NCBI GenBank assembly: GCA_009667805.1
Contig: CM019064.1
Location: 77,374,400-77,438,399, forward strand
Direction of reading: 5' to 3'
Length of the DNA stretch: 64,000 nt
Source: Leptobrachium leishanense
Lineage: Eukaryota > Chordata > Amphibia > Anura > Megophryidae
In this document: one piece after another, positions 11,757 through 24,188 of the stretch
Position numbering within the stretch: position 1 is the stretch's first letter
Layout of the letters: every line of letters starts with the position of its first letter
Notes under the pieces: generated by a model
The model's database searches: none
Seen by the model: the letters and a program-made list of their open reading frames with translations, nothing else
What the model was told of the DNA's origin: nothing
Translations under genes and position numbers: made by a program

Positions 11757-13019
11757 CTGGTTATTCAAAGAGAATCAAAAAGTCACCGCACGTTCGGTGA
11801 CTTTTCGTTCTCTTCATTTCGGTGCGATTTGGCGATCCCGTTTCGGCCACCCTGCGGTGTATTCAGCAAGCACCACAGGGCCGCCGTAATGCAGGGAAAA
11901 ATCAACGCAAAACCAGGGCGAACGCACACCGAAACCCGCAAAAACATCTGGATTAACCCCGCCGTACACGCCGGAGAAACCCGAGCAGGAGCCGATCACC
12001 GCACAGAGCAGCCGCCAGAAAAACCCGACACCGCAGACGAATGGAGTGGAAAAAAGAAAAAAAACAGTACGCTTAAGGCTGGGGTCAGACTAGTGCATTT
12101 TTAACGTGCGTTTAGGCGCACTTAATCACGGCCGCAGTAGCAGCAAATGACGGGCAATGACGGCCAATATCCGAAGTACAGCCGCACAAAAGTCCGGCCG
12201 CGCAACGCAAGTGGAAAATGAACGCATTTTTTTGAGAACGCAGAACCGCTAGTACTGATGTACAGAGTGCGCTGTGGCGGCATAGCGGCGTGTGCACGTG
12301 ATTAGGAGACGTCAGACACTGCTCATGTGCGGCCAACATAACGTCCAGACACCCAAAGTTCCTGGTTTGGATCCGTAACAAATCACGCGCGAAAATGCAC
12401 AACGTATGACCGTTTTCGCGCATTCCATGAAAAAATACGTCAATGCGTTCGGACACACTTTTTGATGGTCGCTGCAAATAATGTGTTCTTTTGACCCTAG
12501 CCTAAATGTTTGAAAAGTAAAATACTGTTTGCAAAGAAACTACAGAACGAAAATGTCTGAAATTTACATATAAGATCCAATGAATGATAATAAAAAGGGC
12601 TGTTACAGAAAAAAGAAAAACGATTTAAAAAAAGATTTTTTTTTAAGAAAAGATTCTAAAAATAAAGAGACTTTTGACTGCAGAATATTATAATCAACGG
12701 TTTATTAGATATTGAATTAAAACGGGAATATTTTTTAACGTTGAAGCCTATGGGATTCGACTGAATAAACCTGTCGAATTAAACCACCGAATGGCAGGGC
12801 ATTTCATCAACCTTTCCCTGCCCGTTTTTGTTCTCTGAATAGCTGTAGCATTGCTTCTCTATGGGGATTTCACTGCCCTCGAACAGGCACCGTATGTGCA
12901 GGCAATTCACCAACATTTGGCTCTCTGAATAGCCGAATGGCCAGGAAAGGTAAGCGTACCCTGAATTTCACTGTTCGGTTACCTTTCGCCAGCAATCCGG
13001 ATCTCTTTGAATAACCCTG
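11757..13019. mobile_element. GGTTATTCA-family MITE, inverted, with nested Harbinger MITE
   Basis: The left end CTGGTTATTCAAAGAGAATC leads into a strong subterminal hairpin (AAAGTCACCGCACGTTCGGTGACTTTT). The right end is CTCTTTGAATAACCCTG. Without the nested 426-bp MITE and one TAA copy it would be about 830 bp, the size of its relatives. The frames at 11814-12104 are shadows of the GC-rich arm. Confidence 0.8.
12077..12502. mobile_element. Harbinger-like MITE copy 1 of the 426-bp family
   Basis: The ends GGCTGGGGTCAGAC and TTGACCCTAGCC are flanked by TAA on both sides (12074-12076 and 12503-12505), fitting the TWA duplications of PIF/Harbinger elements. It is ~426 bp like the other copies. 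The 121-codon minus-strand frame inside it is not a gene. Confidence 0.88.
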
Positions 13020-14630
13020 ATACTTTTATGTGTTATAGTCAATCATCATTCTGCTCATACTGCTCAATTAAGGTCTTTTCAAAGTTGATGATTTGGTGGG
13101 TATCTGTCACATTTCTCTCTCAACCATTTTCCAAAACCCCAAGCCTCTAATCTATGGTCTTTATTCCTTTATTTTAAGCAAAAAGTATTTTTATTTATTT
13201 TTTGGAGTTTTGTGCATTTTTTAGGTGAAATTTTTGATTTCTTTTTTCTAATGCCATTTTTTTTTATTCTGTAACAGACCTTTGTATTTTTTTTAGGATG
13301 TTTTTATTTGCAAACATCTTCATGCATTTTTGGATGATAAACATCTCATTGTATTTACAGGATGACTAGCACAAAAATGATTCTAAATCACATTAACCCC
13401 ATTCACTACCAAGTTGTTTTCCATAAAACCACTGCCAAGACCCAGTGCATTAATGGAAAAAAACTTTCCATTGCAGTATAAAAATCAATGTACCCTTAAT
13501 GAAATAAATTTTAGACACAGAAAGTTTATTTGATAGGCAGGTGGCTTCTACATATAATAACACAGCTTGAGATCTCCAAGCTGGTCGAACTTCAAGACCT
13601 TGGATGACATGGCCAAGGTGCTGAACATTTGGGAGCCGCGTTCTGGAGCCTATTTACAAATGGACTTCACTGCAGTAAACAAAATTCCTTTGCTACAGAA
13701 TATGACCAGATCGAGTTTATCCTATGTCGGAGCTTTTGAACGTAGAGTATGATTGAACATGGTAATTAAGGGATTAGGCTTTGTTGGCGAGACAAGAACA
13801 CACTGAAGAACTATAAACAGGAGGAACTTTTACAAGAAAGTCGATAGTCCAAGAGATATCCTGCAAGTGAAAGTAGAGCTGAGAAAACCAGGAGAGAAAG
13901 TTTATTTGCAGATGTTAGACAGTTAATGGAGAGCCATCAATCTGGACACCATGTTGCTTCACTGTCCCATGCAGCTCATCTCAAACAATGACAATTACCA
14001 GTTATCAAATGTTACAAAAAAATGATTTACCTTAAATTGTGTCTTCTTCCAAATTTCATAACTAATAAAAATGTGTGTAAACCTTAAATAAACCTTTAAT
14101 ACTGTAAACGTATTAGCCGCACAATATTTTTAAATTCATTGAAATTGCCATGGGTCGTCCACTTCCCCTTAAACTGAAATTGTACCAGATAGCAGTGCAT
14201 GAAAACAAAGGAGATGAGGCCAAAATACAGAATTATTGGAGCTTCCCAGCAACTCAGAAAAAGGGCTGGGAAACCAAAAGATGCTTTATCTGACGAACTC
14301 AGTCATAAATTCCTCCCATGAGTACTATCAAATAACATTAAATAGTCTAATAGGATGATTTATGAGCAATAGACTTTAAATTATCACAGTTATAGCTTGA
14401 CATATAGCAATGATCAGCATTCAACAATTGACACTGATCCCATAATATCTGGCGAATGGACAACAATAGGCTATTGTGATTTTATATTGCTACAATCCAT
14501 GCATTTTCATTATTGATTTAAACCATTCTATGTCAACATTGTACACAGCTGACTTCAGTCAAGTTTGAGCATGTGGATATTTACTGATTGCAAATGTATA
14601 GATACATAATATAGCACAAAACTATACATG
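13020..14630. other. Intergenic sequence, no gene recognised
   Basis: A T-rich stretch around 13180-13320 is followed by unremarkable sequence. ATTAACCCCATTCACTACC near 13394 resembles the start of TTAACCCC-type elements, but I cannot find a matching other end. The frame at 13567-13752 is not recognised. Confidence 0.45.
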
Positions 14631-15300
14631 TTAACCTCCCTACTTTTGAGTCATTTCACCTCCCCTGTGCGCTGAGCTAATTCTGACCATTATTTGCTTG
14701 TCACGTTTAAACAATATTTGAAGTCATATTTTATTGTACAACCCAGACACATTATATATTACAATTTTTTTATTAAATGTCAAATAAGAGTCAAATTATT
14801 ATTAAGGCTAGGGTCAGACGAAAGCATTTTTCCCCGCGAACGTGAAAAAGTGCGTCCGAACGCATTGACGTATTTTTTCACGGAATGCGCAAAAACGGTC
14901 AGACGACGCGCATTTTCGGGCGTGATTTTGTACGGATCGTCAATAAAACTCTTTTTGCGTCTGGACGTTATGTAGGCTGGACATTAGCAGTGTCTGACAT
15001 CTCCTAATCACGCAAACACGCCGCTATGCCGCAGCTGCGCACTCAGTACGTCAGTACTAGCGGTTCTGCGTTCTCAGAAAAATGCGTTCAAATTCCACTT
15101 GCGTTGCACGGCCGGACTTTTGTGCGGCCGTACATCGTATATTGGCCGTCATTGCCCGTCATCTGCTGCTAGTGCGGCCGTAATTATGTGCGTCAGAACG
15201 CACGTTAAAAGTGCACTGGTCTGACCCCAGCCTAAGTTGTGCTTCAGTTAAACGGATGATTTTTAATTAAGGCTTGGACATTCTTCCTGTGGTACAATCA
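14631..15300. mobile_element. Fragment of a TTAACC-type element split by a MITE
   Basis: The sequence from TTAACCTCCCTACTTTTGAG through GTGCGCTGAGCTAATTCTGA matches the internal block at 9707-9760 (TTAACCCCTTCACTGTTGAG, GTGTGCTGAGCTCATTTTGA). A Harbinger MITE cuts it at 14806. The right-hand boundary is not clear. Confidence 0.5.
14806..15232. mobile_element. Harbinger-like MITE copy 2 of the 426-bp family
   Basis: It runs from GGCTAGGGTCAGACGAAAGC to GGTCTGACCCCAGCC with TAA on each side (14803-14805 and 15233-15235). It is 427 bp and shows high similarity along its length to copies at 12077, 18914, 28571, 48956 and 62513. Confidence 0.9.
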
Positions 15301-15493
15301 TCTCGAGGAGAAGAGCCAGGTCGCTAGGGCAGTAATCGGCAAGCAAGTAGCGTGCAGGAAATACAGGGAGTGTCAACCACAGTCCATAGGAAATATAGAC
15401 AATGCTTCATGCACATCCTTCACACTGAACTGTTTAATAATCAATTTCCATGTTTTGATCAGGAACCAGAGAAGAAGCATCCAGAAAGTATAT

Positions 15494-16358
15494 CAGGGTT
15501 ATTCAAAGAGATCCGAATGGCTGCCGAAAGGTAACCGAACGCTGAAGATCAGTGTTCGGTTACCTTTCTTTGCCATTCGGCTATCCAGAGAGCAGGCAGT
15601 TCGCCAAATGTTGGCGAATTGCCTGCACATACGGTGCCTGTTCGGTGCCTGTTCGAGGGCAGTGAAATCCCCCATAGCTTTGTCTATGCAGAGAACAAAA
15701 ACCAGCAGTGAAAAGTTGCCGAAATGCCCTGCCATTCGGTGGCTTCATGCGGCAGATTTATTCAGGCGAATCCTATAGGCTTCAATGTTAAAAATATTCC
15801 CCTTTAAATTCAATATCTAATAAACCATTTATTATTATATTCTGCAGTAAAAAGTCTCTTTATTTATAGATTTTTTAGGATCTGTTAAGCATTTTTTTTT
15901 TAAATCGTTTTTTATTTTTTTCTGTAACAGCCCTCTTTATTATCATTCATTGGACCTCACATGTAAATTTCAGACATTTTCGCTCAGTAGTTTGTTTGCA
16001 AACAGCGTTTCTCTTTTCAAACATTCAAGCGTACTTTTTTTTTTTCACTCCATTCGTCTGTGGTGTCGGGTTTTTCTGGCGGTTGCTCTGCGCTGTGATC
16101 GGCTCCTGTTCGGGTTTCTCCGGCGTCTTCGGCGGGGTTAATCCCGATGTTTTTGCGGGTTTCTGTGAGCCTTCGCCGGGTTTTGCGGTGAGTTTTCGGC
16201 GGGTTTGCAGTGACTTTTCCCTGCATTACGATGGCCCTGTGGTGCTTGCTGAATACACTGCAGAGTTGCCGAAATGAGATCGCCAAATCGCTCCGAATTG
16301 AAGAGAACAAAAAGTCACGAGCATGCGGTGACTTTTTGATTCTCTTTGAATAACCCTG
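15494..16358. mobile_element. GGTTATTCA-family MITE, ~865 bp, well preserved
   Basis: The left end CAGGGTTATTCAAAGAGATC and right end GATTCTCTTTGAATAACCCTG form the terminal inverted repeat. It has a subterminal hairpin on the left (GGTAACCGAACGCTGAAGAT against its inverse) and another on the right. The interior is AT-rich, then a GC-rich arm. Overlapping open frames on both strands (15352-16385) are not genes. Confidence 0.85.
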
Positions 16359-16390
16359 TATGTGTAAATATTGCACAACAAGCACACCAT

Positions 16391-16572
16391 CAGGGTTATT
16401 CAGAGAGCGGTGAAAGGCAGGAGAATGACTGGAAAATGGAAAATTCTAGGTCAAAATAGCCAATTTGGAAAGTGAGATGAATGGGAGAATTTTTCTGGTT
16501 TGGTTATTTTGACCTAGAATTTTCCATTCTCCAGCCATTCTCCTACTTTTCACCTCTCTCTGAATAACCATG
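16391..16572. mobile_element. 182-bp fold-back element with GGTTATTCA ends
   Basis: Two ~74-base arms pair almost completely around a ~35-base centre; arm landmarks are GAATTTTCCATTCTCCAGCC on the right and its near inverse on the left. Only the terminal ~16 bases (CAGGGTTATTCAGAGAG) are shared with the larger MITE just upstream, so the two could be mobilised by the same transposase. Confidence 0.85.
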
Positions 16573-16734
16573 TATGTGTATGCCTTTGTTCTTTGTGACT
16601 TTAAATATTTTGGGATAAATATTCTAATATTCACAATTTGTGGAAGCATTTAACAATGGCTTGAGCATCATTATGACTGTCTTGAACTGTATATGATCAT
16701 TATAGCACCAACACAATCTAAGTACAGAATAAAA

Positions 16735-16815
16735 GATAACAAGAAAAAAATATGTCATCTGCGCTCGTTTCTATATAATTCATGATGACAAAGATGACAT
16801 CTTTTTTTCTTGTTA
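16735..16815. repeat. Inverted repeat with ~25-bp arms
   Basis: ATAACAAGAAAAAAATATGT continuing to CATCT (16735-16760) pairs with AGATGACATC continuing through TTTTTTTCTTGTTAT (16792-16815). It may be a tiny fold-back element. Confidence 0.65.
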
Positions 16816-17057
16816 TGTTTTATTCATGAACTGGGTTGCTACTCCTGGCTGTTGCAGTCGTTCTGGTGAGTACAGGTGCGACGCGATTTTTTCAGACAGA
16901 ATAAAAGATGCAAAAAAAAGGCGTTGAAGACAACCGATAACCAGAGACTTATGGGAGTTGTAATTCAGAAACATCAGGAGGGTCCAGAGTTATACATCCT
17001 GATTTAGACTAAAGTGAGTATATCAGTAGGTTAGAACCTCAAATGTGGCAATGTCTT

Positions 17058-17508
17058 GGCTAATGTCAGACGAAAGCAGTCTGATCGCACTCTGCGTGCG
17101 CAACGGATGGACGTACTGACGGAAGATACTGTAGACACCACACGATCCGTTTTTCTTGACGGACGTAGAAAAATAAGGGAACTATGGGAAATAAAAGGAA
17201 TATGAAAAATGATAAACATTTGAAAAGGATATGAAAAGCCATTTGTGCGACAAGGTGCTGGACGTCGCAAATGCGCTGCGTCTGACATCTCATCACTCAC
17301 ACAGAATGCTACGCGGACATGGCGTTCTCTGCGCGTCCGTCTTGCGGTTTTATGTTCTTGCGTCCGTTTTCCATGTGTGTTGTACGTGCGCAGTTCGGTG
17401 CGCACACACTTCGTGTGTGGGTCTCTATTAATGATGATTCTATGCTACGACGGACGTTAAACTGTGCGCCAACAGGGACGTGATCACTGCGTTCGTCTGA
17501 CGCCGGCC
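17058..17508. mobile_element. Harbinger-like MITE, long subfamily (451 bp)
   Basis: The ends GGCTAATGTCAGACGAAAGC and GCGTTCGTCTGACGCCGGCC are inverted copies; the right flank is TTA and the left is CTT. The interior is the reverse complement of parts of the element at 5292-5846. All overlapping open frames (17031-17572) are accidental. Confidence 0.82.
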
Positions 17509-17511
17509 TTA

Positions 17512-18309
17512 GATGGCTCTCATGGCAGTTAAATCTGGTATTCAGATAATAAACAGGCAGATCTGCTTTCATATTTCATGTTTGGAACCCTAAAACTTTG
17601 AAGAAAACCTCTTTCCCCAAAAATGACCCACAGCTGAACTCTTTTATGTTCACAAGGGTATGTCCTGCAAACTATCACTACGAAATAACATGACAGATGG
17701 CTGAATAAAAAAAATATTTGTCCTCTCCGCTCCATGTTTTCATATAACCATGTGTTGCATCATCACAAAAGAACCAGATTTATTTTACTATTTATCCTCA
17801 TTGACTGTGTTTCTCTCAGTTCATCAACATCCAGTTCTTATCCACTACAACCATAAAGTAAATATTAATCAAATCTAACAGCTGGGTACTTGCAGCATAT
17901 CCATCAATATTAATGCGGCACAGGGTCACATGTATAATGAATTTTTTACAATGTATTATGTTCCAATTTCAAAGAATTTCTCATTGGTTGATCATTTCAA
18001 AAAATTATTAAATCGGAATGTGAAAAATTTATATCAAAGTGCGATTTTAGAACTTAGGAGCTTGAAATTGTCACAGATATATCTAGTTCCTCAGAGATAA
18101 TCAACGTGAAAATGAGGGATGATATAAAAAAAAGTACCATCTCACTTTGATATCTGGAATGTCATACTGTACATGCACACTGTACTTACCCAGGTATTTC
18201 CTAAAAAATGTCGAACTGAGACTTGAACGCTTCCTATTGTAAATTAACCCTAAAAGTGGAATATTCAGCCTACCTTATCAATACAATAGGATTTAAGTTC
18301 TGAGTCTAA
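17512..18309. other. Intergenic sequence, nothing recognised
   Basis: No known repeat or coding motif. The 5' truncation point of the LINE lies at its right edge. Confidence 0.5.
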
Positions 18310-20774
18310 TTTAATCTTGAATCCTTCCTAAATGATCTCAAACAGCTCCCATGGTACAGACTAAACCTAATCCCAGACCTGGACTGTGCAATTGAATACT
18401 TTCAAGCCGAGCTCCTGAAAGTCTGGAACACCCATAACCCACTGCGCAAAGTGCGAGTAAAAGGGGCCCATCTCCCCTGGGTTACAGCTGACCTCACGCA
18501 TATGTACCAGTTTAGAGACTCCCTGTGGTCAAAGTTCAAGAGTACTGGATCCATGAACGATCACTGTGAATACCGAAAATGCCGGAATGAATGCACAAAA
18601 CAAACAAAAATGGCTAAAGCCCAATACTTCAATGAAAATTTAAACAATAACATTTCAAACCCCAGAAATTTTTGGAAAATCATAAGTAACATACAAGCAC
18701 CCCCCGTCCACTCCCAACCAGCTGCTTTAAAAGTAAGCAACCAAACTGTACAACACCCCCTAGATGTAGCAAATGTTTTTAATAATTATTTTGTTGGATG
18801 CGCCACCACCCTGATTGCTAAGCTAGGAAATGACAAGCAATCAGAAAGGCCGCACGCAGGTCAGGCCCCACCAAAAGTGCAAAGACCCCATAACCCAGAG
18901 AAATTCAGTTTTAGGCTAGGGTCAGACTGAGGCAGTGCGAACGCGCGTGCAGGCGCACTTAATCACGGCCGCACTAGCAGCAGATGCCGGGCAATGACGG
19001 CCAATATACGAAGTACGGTCGCACAAAAGTCCGGCTGCACAACGCAAGTGGAAAATGAACGCATTTTTTCGAGAACGTAAAACCACTAGTACTGACGTAC
19101 AGAGTGCGCTGCGTCCGCTAGCGGCGTGTGTGCGTGATTAGGAGACGTCAGACGCTGCTAATGTCCGGCCAACATAACGTCCAGATGCAAGAAGTGTTTT
19201 ATTGACGATCCGTACAAAATCACGGATGAAACTGCGCATAGTATGACCGCTATTGCGTATTCCGTGAAAAAATACGTCCATTCTTCGAACGCACATTTTC
19301 ACGGACAACGTGAAAAATGCGTTAGTCTGACCCTAGCCTTAGAGCAGTGCCTGTCAGTGCCATCACTAAACTTCTCCATAACCAAAAAATGAAATACCAG
19401 TCTGGACCTGATCAAATCCCAGCAATGCTGCTGAAAATCAGTGCACCAGCAATTGCAAAACCTGTCGCAACCCTGATTAATGAATCACTGGCGACTGGAT
19501 ACATACCCAAACTCTGGAAGACTGCAAGGGTGGTACCTATCCATAAAAGTGGAGACAATACTTTGGTATCCAACTACCGCCCAATATCACTGCTCCCTGT
19601 AATGTCAAATATTCTGGAAAAATGTGTCTACACTCACTTACGTGATTATTATCAGTATCAGAACTATTTAACCCCACATCAATCAGGCTTTCGTCCAAAC
19701 CATTCAACTACAACTGCCCTTTTAAAAGTTTGTAATGATATCCAAGCGGGCATGGAACAAGGAAATCTAACTGGAGCCATCTTCCTTGATTTTGCCAAGG
19801 CTTTTGACACAGTAGACCATGGCATCCTATTACAAAAACTTAAAAACTCTGGTATTGGTGATAGTACGTTAACCTGGTTCCAATCATATGTGTCTGATAG
19901 GTCTCAATTTGTGTCCACTTCTGACAGCACTTCCCTTCCCCTCCCAGTCACGTGTGGTGTACCCCAAGGCTCGATACTTGGCCCCCTGCTATTCACAATA
20001 TTCATAAACGATCTGCCCAATGTCTGCAAAGCTTCAACTGTACACATGTACGCAGATGACACTGTAATCTATACCAGCAAACCAAATCTCCCACAGCTGG
20101 AGGCAGTGCTGCAAGAACAATTCACAGGGGTAGAAAAGTGGATCGCAAATAACAAACTTTTTCTAAATACTGACAAAACTGTTACAATGCTCTTTGGAAC
20201 AGCACCTAAACTACACAAATTGCAAACACCCCATCTATGTGTTGGGACAAAATCAAATGGCACGCTGACCACAGTCACTTCTCTCAAATACCTAGGTATG
20301 TGGTTAGACCCAAATCTATCTTTTGGCCCCCACATCGAAAAACACTCATCTAAACTCTACCCCAAACTAGGTGCCCTGTACAGAAACAAATCCTGCCTGA
20401 GCCCCGTGGTAAGAAAGCAGATTGTGCAACAAATGCTTATGCCAGCCATTGAATACGGAGATGTAGTGTATGCAGCCGCCCCGCAAACACACCTCCAGAA
20501 ACTTACTACATTGTATAACTCATTCTGTCGCTTTGTGCTACAATGTAACTACATGACACACCATTGTGACATGTTAAAAGAACTAAACTGGCCATCACTG
20601 GACTCTAGACGCACCCTTCACCTTTCCAACCTGGTGTTTAAGAGCTTATGGGAAGCTACCACCCTACCTGAATATGCTGCTTCCCCCGGCAGTTCTCTCA
20701 TCCTACAGTATAACCTCAGATCCAGGACCAGCACCTTACTTGCAATACCGCAATACAAAAAGAAAGTGGCTTGA
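18310..20774 (+). pseudogene. LINE reverse transcriptase ORF, split by a MITE
   Basis: The product copies LINE RNA into DNA at the nicked target. The open frame starts within the linker before the RT (LPWVTADLTHMYQFRDSLW near 18476-18530). RT motifs follow: FRPNHSTTTALL, FLDFAKAFDTVDH (catalytic Asp, around 19788), GVPQGSILGPLLF (around 19960) and YADDTVIY (around 20050). Then come a C-terminal domain and the KKK run near the end. The reading frame is broken at 18914 by the inserted MITE; leaving out 18914-19341 (428 bp) places both halves in one frame of 679 codons including the stop. The TGA at 20772 looks like a decayed CGA, because the related copy near 55790 has CGA there and homology continues downstream. 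The N-terminal apurinic endonuclease is absent. The copy cannot be autonomous. Confidence 0.92.
18914..19338. mobile_element. Harbinger-like MITE copy 3, inserted in the LINE ORF
   Basis: It runs from GGCTAGGGTCAGACTGAGGC to GTCTGACCCTAGCC, with TTA on both sides (18911-18913 and 19339-19341). It is 425 bp. The host ORF continues in frame when the insert and one TTA are left out, which fixes the boundaries exactly. Confidence 0.95.
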
Positions 20775-21270
20775 TCCTCATTTTCCTACAGAGCACCGCA
20801 ATTATGGAATAACCTCCCAGACACCGTCAAATCTTCCCCAGTCTAAAGTCCCTTAAGACTTCCCTATTAACATACCTCAATACGAAATGCACCTGTAAAC
20901 ATGTAACATAATGACTTTATTTCCTACATATTAATTTTTCTGTTAATCTGTATATTTGGTCTTGTGTTAATATCTTGCATTTTACTATTTTGTATTTCTG
21001 TAACCACTCAATGTTCTCGAACCCAGGACATACTTGAAAACGAGAGAAATCTCAATGTATCCTTCCTGGTAAAATCCTTTATAAATAAATAAATAAATAA
21101 ATAACAAGAACGTGCAATTTTTTTTATATACGTACGGTACATGTACTGCAAGATCAGTTTTTGTTCCAAGGAGCTGGGACCATCCTGAGCTGAGATTTGT
21201 ACTTTTCCATAAAACATCCATAAATGTGCTGTGCGCCATGACACAAAGATAACAGCCATGGCTAAACTTA

Positions 21271-22174
21271 CAGGGTTATTCAAAGAGCTCCGAATTGGGG
21301 CCGATAGGTAACCGAACGCTGAAATTCAGCATTTGGTTACCTTTCCTGGCCATTCGGGTATGCAGAGAAAAGGCAATTTGCCAAATCCTGGCGAATTGCC
21401 TGCATATACGGTGCCTGTTCGGTGCCTGTTTGAGGGCAGTGAAATCCTCATAGAGAAGCAATGCTTCGTCTATTCGGAGAGCAAAACCCAGCAGTGAAAA
21501 GTTGTCTAAATGTTCGGTGGTTTCATTCGGCAGGTTTATTAAGGCAAATACCATAGGCATCAAAGTTAAAAATATTCCCGTTTAAATCAATATCTAATAA
21601 ACTGCTGATTATAATATTCTACAGTAAAAAGTCTCTTTATTTTTAGATTTTTTCGGACCTTTTAGGCATTTTTGGGGATTTTTTTGCAAACATTTTTTTT
21701 CGTTTTTTTTTTTATTGTTTTTTCTTTTTTCTATAACAGCCAATTTCATTATCATTCATTTGATCTTATATGTGCATTTCAGACATTTATCACTCAGTAG
21801 TTTCTTTGTAAGTAGCGTTTCACTTTTCAAACATTCAAGCGTACTGGTTTTTTTTTTCTTCACCTCCTTCGTCTGTGGTGTCGGGTTTTTCCGGCGGCTG
21901 CTCTGCGCTGTGATCGGCTCCAGCTCGGGTTTCTCCGGCGTCTTCGGCTGGTTAATCCAGATGTTTTTGCGGGTTTCGGTGTACGTTTGGCCTCGTTTTG
22001 CGGTGAGTTTTCGGCGGGTTTGCGGCAACTTTTCCCTGCATTACGGTGGCTCTGTGGTGCTTGCTGAATACTCCGCAGGGTGGCCGAAATGGGATCGCCA
22101 AATCGTACTGAATTGAAGAGAACGAAACATCACCGAATGTGCGGTGGCTTTTTGATTCTCTTTGAATAACCCTG
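21271..22174. mobile_element. GGTTATTCA-family MITE, ~904 bp
   Basis: It has the same orientation and layout as 15494-16358: CAGGGTTATTCAAAGAGCTC at the left, GATTCTCTTTGAATAACCCTG at the right, an AT-rich middle with long T runs, and a GC-rich arm around 21880-22080. The open frames 21276-22116 are not genes. Confidence 0.85.
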
Positions 22175-22184
22175 TATGTGATTT

Positions 22185-22610
22185 TTAGCTAGAACCCCCC
22201 CAAAAAATCGTTAGTGCAGCATCATTGTTCACATTATAATTAAAAGGAGAACAATAATACTGCATTAATAAAAACAACACCCATCAAATAGCAAGTTTTT
22301 CAATTTATTTATTTATTTTTAAACATATTTTTAATTTTTTTTCTTTTACACATAACATGGTCATGTTTGGTATCATTGGAAAGGCCATGCTCTGGCCGTT
22401 CCAATGATGCCAAACATTAACCCCTAGCTGAACCCCCCTATCTACACCATAGGTGGCAGCTAGGGGTTAACTCCCGAACTGACGTCATCGAGTCCATGCG
22501 TGATGAGTTAAGTAGGTGGGGGAGAGCCCAGAGGCTTGTCCAACATCCAAGATGTCGGCCACCTCCGAGAAAGGACCGCAATCCGGTACTCTGGTATTAT
22601 GGCACACTGG
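22185..22610. mobile_element. Fragment of the hairpin-array (TTAA) element family
   Basis: Several blocks match the element at 53375-54610 or its inverse. They include GCAGCATCATTGTTCACATT with TATAATT, a hairpin around GGTATCATTGGAAAGGCCAT and GGCCGTTCCAATGATGCC, a hairpin with AACCCCTAGCTG and CAGCTAGGGGTT arms, and AACATCCAAGATGTCGGCC. The ends are not clear, so the copy is probably partial. Confidence 0.65.
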
Positions 22611-24188
22611 AATGTATATGGCACTCTGGCAATATGACAGCAGCCAGTTCCTGGGGAGCACTGAACCTGAACCTACGTAACCCGTGTATATCTGTATCAC
22701 CAGCCACTGACCTCACCGCACGTCACTGGTGTAGACAGATGACAGGTGGAGATCGCCCATGTACCAGAGTTGTCTAGACGGGACGTGTTTGCGTAGCAAC
22801 AAAGGCATATGGGAGGTTTGAGTTATTGAGCAATTTGAACGTGAGCATTGGACCACTTCAGACGGTGTGACCCATATCAAAGGGTATGGTACGCTTAACT
22901 TTGTTCACTGCATTAATGCAGCAATATACATAGAGCCTTGCAGTTTGTGGTGAATATAGAAGTCTAAAATCAATAAAATTTTGTAATTGCTGTGATTTTC
23001 CTCCAGAATGTAGTCAGGAATATTCACTACATAACATCTATCTGTATGATCCAAGAACATAGCAAAGGGGCTGTAAATGTGTAACGTGCCTGGGGCTGCC
23101 TATGACTACTATATATAATTTTGAATTACATGAAATTTTTCCTTTTAAGCTTATGCAAACTATGTGTGAAGCGAACTATACACAAACTGTAAAATGCACT
23201 GCTATTGCGGGTTTGTTTAAACTGTCATTTGCCGTCCTGTTGAAAATGAACATATACTTACATACATAACTGGAGGGCTAGATCAAGTTTGGGATGACTT
23301 AGTAGTGTTGTATAGAAAGTTATGCTTGCAGTAAAAACAAAAAATTATATGATTTTCAACCCCTTCAATACCAAGGTCGACTATACCTGCTGGTGCCGCG
23401 ATATTGTGTATACGCAATGTGGTGTAATTCTGGAGCAATGCAAACAAATTTCATATTTTAATTTACAAACAAAATTTGTTGCAATTGGGCTCCAGAATGT
23501 GCCGCTAAAGGGTAAGAATACATTGGGCATGAGACCCGGGGTGCATCATCAGACTATACAGCTTGGAATCATTTTTTTTCTTCAAGGATAAAACAAATGG
23601 CAAGCTTGATTATGGAGATGCAGTAGCACTATCTGACCAGCAGATGGCACCAGCTGACAATCAAATAATGTATACAGTTTGGAAATGTGCTTTAGAGATT
23701 TTCAAGCACAGTTACACTATATGAGTAATGCAAATTTGTTTTCCATAAATGCAATGGGTCCTACATGTTGCCATGGATAAAGGCAGTCCTTGGGACTCCA
23801 CGGTGTCCAGCACATCCTAGCCACAAACATGCACTCATGAGATCATGCAGAAGCAGCAGAGATGCCAAGAGAGACTGGGAACTGCGGAACGGAAGGGGTG
23901 GATTGTGCCTACTTCTTTACTGTGGGATGAGAAGTGAGTATGGAATTTTGGGGTATGCTTCTTTTAGTGCAAATACACTTAACACCAGATTTTAGGAGTT
24001 GGTATTTGTTTGAGAAAGATCAGCTCCAGAATCGAGTGACCTTAGAAGATCTCATTCTTCTAGTCTCAGACACAAATAAACACCTCCTATACAAGGTAGA
24101 GGAGACGTTACTTCACAGTAGAGACAGATTGTTACTGAGACGCAAGCAAAGCTTGCGGCAAGAGCAGAATAGCATTTCCTGACACTAA
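22611..24188. other. Intergenic sequence, no gene recognised
   Basis: No transposon ends identified. AACCCCTTCAATACCAAGG at 23359 resembles the start of TTAACCCC-type elements without a partner. Frames at 22496-22777, 23322-23591 and 23765-24182 show no motif I recognise. Confidence 0.45.

Larger units (their letters stand above)
18310..21103 (+). mobile_element. 5'-truncated CR1/L2-group LINE with (TAAA)n tail
   Basis: A non-LTR retrotransposon copy runs from the linker upstream of its reverse transcriptase to a TAAATAAATAAATAAATAA tail. The endonuclease domain and 5' UTR are missing. Pieces of the same 3' end occur at 6390, 55456 and 63590, so the family is repetitive locally. A Harbinger MITE sits inside the ORF. 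The clade within the CR1/L2/Rex1 group cannot be fixed by eye. Confidence 0.88.

Noticed and set aside
12112..12477. 121-codon minus-strand frame, and similar frames in the other Harbinger MITEs
   Set aside because: The frame lies wholly inside a 426-bp MITE with no transposase homology and is not open in all copies.
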